NCBI GenBank assembly: GCA_029215795.1
Contig: JARDYH010000002.1
Coordinates: 47,538,001 to 47,602,000 of the forward strand
Reading direction: 5' to 3'
Source: Anniella stebbinsi
Lineage: Eukaryota; Chordata; Lepidosauria; Squamata; Anniellidae
DNA length: 64,000 nt
Shown here: one piece after another, positions 57,060-64,000 of the stretch
Position numbering within the stretch: the first letter of the stretch is position 1
How the letters are laid out: each line of letters opens with the position of its first letter
Translations under genes and position numbers: made by a program
Notes under the pieces: model-generated
The model's database searches: none
What the model was told of the DNA's origin: nothing
What the model saw: only the letters and a program-made list of their open reading frames with translations

Positions 57060-57401
57060 CATCAGACGATCATTTTCTCGCACGCTCACTACTGCCCACT
57101 CACAGTTTTTCACGCATCGTTTAGATGATGCTGTGCGCCTCCCACACACCTCCCACTCCTTCTTACCTTCTTGCCATCATAAAATAGACCCCAAAAAATC
57201 TGACTTTTTAAAAAAAAAACAGTATGTGCCATTTCCTGCTATATGCAGGAAAAGCAGTGCAATAAACATGGCCCCTGAATGGGCCACGTGGTCTTTGTTT
57301 ACTTCCTCTTTCTTCTCCAGGAAGAAAGAGGAAGTATTGTGGGACAGGAGCGGGGGCGGAGAAGCGACAGTAGGGAACCATGATTTCCCCCCATTTGATG
57401 A
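57060..57401. mobile_element. ~342-bp interspersed element (copy B of 49700-50044)
   Basis: Shares 'actgcccactcacagttttt', 'ccatttcctgctatatgcag', 'gaatgggcca' and 'cctctttcttc' with copy A. The left 'catcagacga' and right 'catttgatga' are imperfect inverted ends. The 146-codon plus frame (56986-57426) across it is a translation of this repeat, not a gene. Confidence 0.65.
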
Positions 57402-58361
57402 CACTCATAGGCATGTTGGCTATTAGCAAAGGAATAGAGTACATTTCCTACTGATGGTACAAAGAAGAGAATGTGGAAAAAAATGCTCATGAGTAAAGCT
57501 ACTAGTTATAAATGTTTATGAGAAGGCAGAAGCAACTCACTGGAGACCTTTCAGGACCATTGTTCTACATTTATAAAATAATGGAACCAGTGCAGACCAG
57601 GCATCTCAGAAAAAATTGATATGTTATAAGTGAATGAACTGAATTATATTTCTATTATTGCAGACACATTTATTGGAATCGCTTCTTATTCTTATTTTGT
57701 TTGTATGATATTGACAGATGTAGAAAATGGATTTAGATTTCTTTGTGTTTTTGTCACTTAATAAGATTTTTTTAAAAAAAAGAACCGGGTTTATCATCAC
57801 CATCATCATTAATATACATTAAAATAATAAATAAATAAATAAATAAATGCACAACCCAGATTGCAGATCTGATCCTTTAGGTGCACATACACACGTGTGC
57901 ACACATACATGGAGGGGCTGTTTCAAGATCGTTGCCAAGTAGCAACTCCTGCAGCTTGAGGCTAACTGGTGTCCAGTGATCCCCTTCTCAATCAGGGCCA
58001 TGCACAGTTACACTAAATAAAAAGCTAAGCTTCAGCTACAACATTAGCATAACATATAGTTTAGCTATGAAAAGAATCTGCAGGGGAGAGGAGCAAAACC
58101 CACCTATCCCCTAGCTGGCTGTGCTTTATATTTTAAGTGTGTGTGTGCCTTTTCTCCCACCTGGCTCCGACATACAAAGTGGGTTGAGCAGGGAGATAAT
58201 TGCTACGGAGCACGATAAGGTGTGCTCCCATTTGTGAAAGAAATAGAATCCCACCTGCACTCCATATGTAACCCCGACAAGCATGTGCATAAGATCCACA
58301 CAATTGCCCTGCATGTCTAGTCTGAGCCTTCTGTGAGGCTACAGTTTGAACTCCTAACTCT
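57402..58361. other. No gene; (AAAT)n near 57824-57849
   Basis: Unassigned DNA with an AT-rich tract and a T(7)A(8) tract near 57765-57782. Confidence 0.45.
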
Positions 58362-58666
58362 CAATGGCTACTAGGCCTGATGGCAATGTGCTATCTCCAG
58401 TATCAGAGGCTAGGTGGGGGGTGGGTGTATTTCCTATGATATTAATTTCCCAGGGCGGCTTACCCCACCTTGGCCTATGCTGGCTAGGAATGATGGGAAC
58501 TGTAGTACATACACCAGTTGCTTGGGAACATGGCAGGAGGATGCTGTTGCAACCGTGTCCTGCTTGTGGTTCCCTGGCCGACAGCTAGTTGACCAGTGTG
58601 TGGACAAAGGGTTGGACTAGATGGACCCTTGGTCTGATACGGCATGGCTAATCTCATGTTCTTAAT
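58362..58666 (+). mobile_element. CR1-type LINE 3' UTR, sense, with a small internal insertion
   Basis: 'atggctactaggcctgatgg', 'caatgtgctatctccagtat' at the start and 'ccagttgcttgggaacatgg', 'ctagttgaccagtgtgtgg', 'gatacggcatggctaatctc', 'atgttctta' at the end follow the complement of 31811-32307. About 58412-58512 does not belong and includes 'tgctggctaggaatgatggg', resembling the palindromic MITE at 31770. Confidence 0.82.
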
Positions 58667-59519
58667 TCTAAGTCCAGTTTGCTGCCTATAGTGAAGTCAC
58701 ACTGGCCTTTTTAATAGTATGAGCTATTCAGATGGAAAAAATTTTTTAAAAAAAATTAAATATGTTTCACATGAGATATTTGGAGCCTTTGGGCATCAAG
58801 CCTCCTTTCACTTTCATGTAGTTAAAACAAATACGGGCAAGTTTCTTTTCCAAAGAAACAATTTGTATAATTATGGAGCGTATGAAAAATAGTTCGTAGC
58901 AGAAGGATAAGATAAAATAGTATGGACTTCTGTTATAAACACCTTTCCTGCCTTTTAAAAAGTACATCTATTGCTAATTAATTTTTCTTAATTGGTCTCC
59001 TTTTTTCCCACTAATGATCTTCTTCTATCCAATATGTGACTATATTTTCAGTCTGTTTCATTTATAATAATTTTAATAGACTGAAAATAACAGATTTCCA
59101 GCTTTGTTGCTCAATTTAAAACTAAACTAAAAAACATCTAGAAGGGGTTGAAAAGTGGAAATTCAGCACTGCAGATTCCACTTAAGAGGTGGATGGATTT
59201 TCCTCCTTTTCCTTCTTGAGCACTTCTGACAACCTGTTCACATAGTGATAAAGTTACTAGATACGTTGTTCCCACTGACAGAAACATGCATGTATGGATT
59301 CATATGGGGGAGCTATGGGCAAGCAAGACTAATAGGTAATGTAAATACAGATAATCAGGCTGAGGCATAACTGTAATCACTACATAAATCACTATAACAA
59401 CCCAGATAAAATAGCACTGTTGATGGTGAGGGACGTAAGAGGACCAACTAGTTGAAGAATTGTCTGTCCCTTATTGGAGCACACCCTCCCTTAGCAGGAA
59501 GGTTCATATCTTGAGGATC
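58667..59519. other. No gene or recognised repeat
   Basis: Unassigned AT-rich DNA. Confidence 0.45.
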
Positions 59520-60060
59520 ATAGCTCATCGAACTGGCCTAGATCTCAGGTGATGGTTGTGGCCAGGAGTGCCTTTTACTTTGATTTGACACTGTTGGAAG
59601 ATATGTACCTGCCTGGACCCTAAGATCATCCCCAAGGATCCTTCTCCGTGAGCCCCTGCCAAAGGAAGTGAGGCAGGTGGCCACTAGGAGGAGGGCTTTC
59701 TCTGCTGTGGCACCCCGGCTGTGGAATGAGCTCCCCAGAGAGGTTCGCCTGGTGCTTACTTTGCACTCGTTTCGTGGCCACGTGAAGACCTTTTTATTCT
59801 CCCAGTATTTTAACAGTTAAATTAACTCAATTTTAATCCTTGCTGTGTTAAATTTGTATTTTAATCTGTATTAATTCCTGCTGCTTGGTTTTATTCTGGT
59901 TGTGTTTTTATATTGTATTTTTATGCTATGTTTTTATACTGTTGTTATTTTATATGGTTGTTTTATCCTGCTTCTGCTCTTATATTGTATTTTTATGCTA
60001 TGTTTGTATACTGTTGTTGTTTTATATAGTTGTTTTATACACTGTCATTCATGTGTGCTT
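59520..60060 (+). mobile_element. L2 LINE C-terminus and 3' UTR, sense
   Basis: Encodes with frameshifts 'AVAPRLWNELPREVRLV' (about 59704-59757), then a T-rich 3' UTR containing two near-copies of 'ttttatgctatgtt...ctgttgtt' about 70 bp apart (59915-60020). Confidence 0.75.
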
Positions 60061-60061
60061 T

Positions 60062-60298
60062 GATGACTTCTAGATTAGACTACTACAATGCATTCTACAT
60101 AGGGCTGCCCTTGAAGACAGTTCAGAAACTATAGGTGGTACAGAATACATCCATGTATCTGTGAACAAGTATAGGTTAATGAGAACACATTATATTAATT
60201 AATAATCAACATCCACATGGACACCAGTTTGTTTCAAGGCCCAGTTCAAAGTGCTGTTTTTGACCTGGAAAGCTGTATATGGCCTGGGGTCCTTCTCC
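60062..60298 (+). mobile_element. L2 LINE fragment, sense (central C-terminal segment)
   Basis: 'ttagactactacaatgcatt' with 'gggctgcccttgaag' corresponds to 60977-61018 of the next copy. 'caaggcccagttcaaagtgc' to 'tggcctggggtcc' corresponds to 61140-61190. A middle part is deleted. Confidence 0.7.
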
Positions 60299-60299
60299 T

Positions 60300-61375
60300 G
60301 ACCTATGTCGGGAGAAGGACAGGGGGAGTGTGATTCTGTTGATTCTCCTTGATCTCTCAGCGGCTTTCAATACCATTGACCATGGTATCCTTCTGGGACG
60401 ACTGGCTGAGTTGAGAGTGGGAGGCACTGCATTGCAGTGGTTCCACTCCTACTTGGCGGGTCGGCTCCAGAAGGTGGTGCTTGGGGAACATGGTTCCGCA
60501 GGGATCAGTCTTGTCCCCCATGCTGTTCAACATCTACATGAAACCGTTGAGTGCAGTCATCCGGAATTTTGGAGTGTGTTGCTATCAGTATGCTGATGAC
60601 ACACAACTCTATTTCTCCTTTTCATCTTCATCAGGTGGGGCTGTGGATGTACTGAACCAGTGCCTGGCCGTGACAATGGACTGGATGAGGGCTAATAAAC
60701 TGAAACTCAATCCAGACAAGACTGAGACGCTGTTAGTGGGTGGTTCTGCTGACCGGATAGAGGGTGTTCAACCTGTTCTGGATGAGGCTGCACTCCCCTT
60801 GAAGGAGCAGGTTCGTAGCTTGGGGTTTTTCCTATAACCATCTCTGTCATTTGAGGCTCAGGTGGCCTCAGTGGCACAGAGTGCCTTCTACCAACTTCGG
60901 TTGGTGGCCCAGCTACGTCCCTATCTGGACAGGGATAACCTGGCTTCAGTTGTCCATGCTCTGGTGACCTCCAAGTTAGATTACTGCAATGCACTCTACG
61001 TGGGGCTGCCTTTGAAGGTGGTTCGGAAGCTGCAGCTTGTGCAAAATGCAGCAGCCGGATTGATAACAGGAACCAGAAGGTTCGAGCATATAAGACCTAC
61101 TCTGGCCTCCTTGCATTGGCTGCCTGTATGTTTCCGAGCCCGATTCAAGGTGCTGGTTTTAACCTATAAAGCCTTACACGGCTTGGGACCACAATATCTG
61201 ACGGAACGCCTTTCCTGACATGAACCTACCTGAACACTACGTTCAACATCTAAGGCCCTCCTCCGAATGCCTACTCCTTGGGAAGCTCGGAGGTCAGCAA
61301 CAAGGGAGAGGGCCTTCACTGTGGTGGCCCCCCAATTGTGGAACGATCTCCCTGACGAGGCCCCTCTCTGATGAC
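60300..61375 (+). mobile_element. L2 LINE reverse transcriptase region, sense, pseudogenised
   Basis: The longest RT segment in the window. About 60300-60490 encodes '[20 protein letters not shown]' (RT motif with the first catalytic Asp) and '[16 protein letters not shown]'. After a frameshift near 60490, 60481-60837 encodes '[16 protein letters not shown]', '[12 protein letters not shown]' with the catalytic YADD, and 'MRANKLKLNPDKTETLL'. An in-frame TAA at 60835-60837 breaks it. The same frame resumes at 60862-61218 ('HALVTSKLDYCNALYVGLPL', 'LQLVQNAAAGLITG', 'LASLHWLPV'). The C-terminus continues frameshifted to about 61375 ('VAPQLWNDLPDE'). The 5' endonuclease domain is absent, so the copy is inactive. 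Confidence 0.92.
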
Positions 61376-61440
61376 CTATGACAGCCCTGGACCTGGTAGA
61401 GATCAATTCTTTACCATTGCTTTCAATGGAAGTGAATTCA

Positions 61441-61471
<31 letters not shown>

Positions 61472-62207
61472 GGGGAGGGAGAGAGGGAGAGGAGAGGAGA
61501 GGCAGAAATGCCCCCTCCTTCTCTTTCACCCTATTGGGCTTATGCCAGCAGGGCTTTGGATTTGTTGGAAGCTCCATAATGGCAGGTAGGATTGCCCTGT
61601 TATTGTTGCTACTGAGTAGCTGTTTTTATGTTAGGAGGTCATTATAAGACAAGGACAGGCCTATCAACCAAGGCCTGTTACTTAATGAAGATATAGATCC
61701 AGCTACTAAGCCCTCCAACTGAGTACCAATTCTGCCCCCTTACCCACTCAGACAATATCATTATGAAACTAAATACTTTGCCCTACAGTTGAGGACTCAT
61801 TCTTATCCAATGTGATGTCATTACCAGCCAACAGTGTCCTTCTGCTATCTACACTGGACAGGGTTAGGCAACTTTGAGAGGTCCAGGGGGCATTTCACCC
61901 CCCAGCAACACTGAGAAACCTATTGAGAGGATATTTCTGTCTCTTGGGACTTTCCATCTATGAAAAGTAATGGTCCTCCCCCCTTTTTTAATTCACCGTG
62001 TTCAAATGACACAAATAACAATATTTTCCATTATTTAATTTTAATTTTCTCAAATATGCTTGCAAAAATCAAGATTTATAAAAGGAAAAAAATGTTTGCC
62101 ACTTGACAATAGTCAGCCAGTATAGAGCTATGACAGAATGATAACCAGTGGTCATTTAAAGTCTTGAGACTTTTTGAAATGGGTTGGACACAGAACTAGG
62201 CTAAATC
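61376..62207. other. No gene; compound microsatellite at 61440-61505
   Basis: A (TG)n/(AG)n/GGA-rich block follows the L2 fragment. The rest is unassigned. Confidence 0.5.
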
Positions 62208-62919
62208 TACACTAGTGATTTTTATTGGTATTGAAGTGACTGATAACTGTTCGGGCACATTACACATTCTGTATACTGCTTTTCTAGCATTATTTCCCAC
62301 TTTTTATTCCATATGATCCAAAATCATAGAATCATAGAATAGTAGAGTTGGAAAGGGCCTATAAGGCCATCAAGTCCAACCCCCTGCTCAATGCCGGAAT
62401 CTACTTTAAAACACACCTGACAGATGGCTGTCCAGCTGCCTCTTGAATGCCTCTAGTGTGGGAGAGCCTACGTCCTCCTTAGGTAATTGGTTCCATTGTC
62501 ATACTGCTTTAACAGTTAGGAAGTTTTTCCTGATGTCCAGTCAGAATCAGGCTTCCTATAACTTGAGACCATTATTCTGTGTCCTGCACTCTGGAATGAT
62601 CGAGAAGAGATCCTGGCCCTCCTTTGTGTGACAATCTTCCAAGTATTTGAAGAGTACTATCATGTCTCCCCTCAATCTTCTCTTCTCCAGGCTAAACATG
62701 CCCAGTTCTTTCAGTCTCTCCTCATAGGGCTTTGCTTCCAGATCATCCTCGTTGCCCTCCTCTGAACCTCCTCCAGCTTGCCTGCATCCTTCTTGAAGCG
62801 TGGTGCCCAGAACTGCAACAGATGTCATTGTGTGCACTACGAGGTATGAATGCACAGGGGGGATATAGCGTCACCATGATGGGATCATATTGATATGGCA
62901 TGAAGTGTAGCTCTGGCCC
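62208..62919. mobile_element. GATCTACA-family MITE split by a CR1 insertion
   Basis: The left part starts 'aggctaaatctacactagtg' and the right part ends 'gaagtgtagctctggcccc', which are inverted ends like those at 20249 and 50524. Between them lies CR1, so the MITE was present before CR1 arrived. Confidence 0.55.
62322..62830 (-). mobile_element. CR1 LINE 3' end, antisense
   Basis: Starts with the CR1 3' terminus ('aatcatagaatcatagaata', 'gtagagttggaaagggc') and continues into coding sequence. The minus frame 62556-62855 reads 'EERLKELGMFSLEKRRLRGD' then 'MIVLFKYLE', the conserved CR1 RT C-terminal motif. 5' truncated near 62830. It belongs to a different CR1 subfamily from 38636-40025, which lacks the 'catagaatcatagaat' end. 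Confidence 0.93.
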
Positions 62920-64000
62920 CAGTATCCCTGCTATAGGTACTTCTGTTTATAGTCCATCTTTCTCCTTCCCCAGTCAGGGCCAGCTCTAGGTTTTGGTGGG
63001 CCTTGGCCAAGTCGCCACCAACAATTCACCACATGGGCAGCCTGGGAAGAAAGCAATGGTCCCTCATGAAGTGTTAATTTAGCATGGTAAAAATGGTTTA
63101 GTATTAGCCCAGTGAAAGCTGTTGGGGATGGGAAACTTGTTTTGGTTGTTATTGTGTGTGGTTTTTTTTAACTGTGTATATATTGGGGTTCTGTATAGAA
63201 ATGTGACAAACGGAGTGTTCTTTTTTGCATTTCATGGTCTTGCTTACACTCCACCGTTAATAAAAAAATTCGCCTTGATGAAAATGTTTTCATCATGCAT
63301 CTGATGAAGTGTACTCTAGTAGTCTGTGAAAGAGTATTCCACAATAAATGTGTTAAGCTGCCACAGGACACTTTGTTCTGTTTGCTACAACAGACCAACA
63401 CAGCTACCCCTGTGGAATGTATTCTCTGTTTCTGACCTTTTTGACAGAATGGGGAACAGAGATCCATGACTAGAGGTACATTCCTCCTAAGCTGCCTTTA
63501 GCAAATATAACGTATTGATTTGTGCTTTCAACTGCTTTAAGATGCTCTGTAGAGGTTTTTTTTTTTAAGTGCAGTCTTTCCTTTAAATTGCAAACAATAA
63601 CAAAAAGACACAATAATCAAGATAAAATGCTTCTGCCTTTGAGGCTACCTAAGATCTTGATTTTTGTATGGTGTCTGGGAGGTGGACAGTCATATCTGGA
63701 AACAGAACATTAGATTAAATGGATGACCCTTTGATCCTTCTCGCAATATAGTTCTATGAAACATATCACTCTCACAAACTGTACTTTAAGTTTTTCATCT
63801 TATGCCAATTCACACTTTTTACCTGAAATGGTAACATCCACATGCAGTTGTTTATTACCATATTTTCATGCAAGATATGTGAAATAATCCCCATGTGGAA
63901 AAACCTGAAAGTTATCACTGAAAATATGAGTTTCAAGCATATTCTCTGGCTACTTCTGTGGAGTGTTGTTGTTGCTTTCAACAGCAGCATTTTCACACCG
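62920..64000. other. No gene or recognised repeat
   Basis: Unassigned sequence to the end of the window, with T- and A-rich tracts. No coding signature. Confidence 0.45.

Noticed and set aside
56986..57426. 146-codon plus-strand frame as a host gene
   Set aside because: It overlaps an interspersed repeat that has a second copy at 49700-50044 without the same frame.

Overview
The window looks like repeat-rich vertebrate nuclear DNA, most likely from a squamate reptile (lizard or snake). Several repeat families I associate with squamates sit side by side: CR1, L2, L1 and R4/Dong-type LINEs, a tRNA-derived SINE ending in a conserved 'cagtataaggcagcttcct' tail, and many palindromic non-autonomous DNA transposons. 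The organism call is an inference from this repeat mix. I found no convincing host gene, exon, functional tRNA, rRNA or CRISPR array. Every recognisable protein-like reading frame is a decayed piece of a retrotransposon.

Layout. 1-8.5 kb: an antisense L2 fragment, an antisense LTR-like element, small TIR elements whose ends read TAGGGTGACC, a 1.5-kb composite with three tandem 150-bp units, and a duplicated block split by a 348-bp MITE. 8.9-15.7 kb: a tRNA SINE, a GC-rich 1.6-kb TIR transposon (9153-10747), a possible 1-kb element, and the sense partner of the LTR-like element (14960-15722). 16-28 kb: mostly unassigned AT-rich DNA with short palindromes, an antisense R4/Dong LINE lacking its endonuclease segment, and L2 pieces. 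28.4-31.3 kb: a 2.9-kb hAT-like element with CGATA-rich ends carrying an expanded minisatellite. 31.8-33 kb: transposons nested several deep. 33.5-40 kb: L1, R4/Dong, L2, a hAT-like element inside L2, and CR1 split by another LINE. 42.7-47 kb: an inverted relative of the 28.4-kb element and an 876-bp palindromic relative with a perfect 8-bp target duplication. 47-57 kb: many MITEs and SINE pieces in otherwise unassigned DNA. 58-63 kb: CR1 and L2 pieces, including an L2 reverse transcriptase with a YADD motif.

No operon-like cooperation exists here. The relationships are genealogical: which element jumped into which. Target-site duplications (8 bp for most TIR families) and nested interruptions give a relative order of insertions. 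Boundaries without a stated duplication are approximate. All alignments were done by eye, so identities are qualitative.
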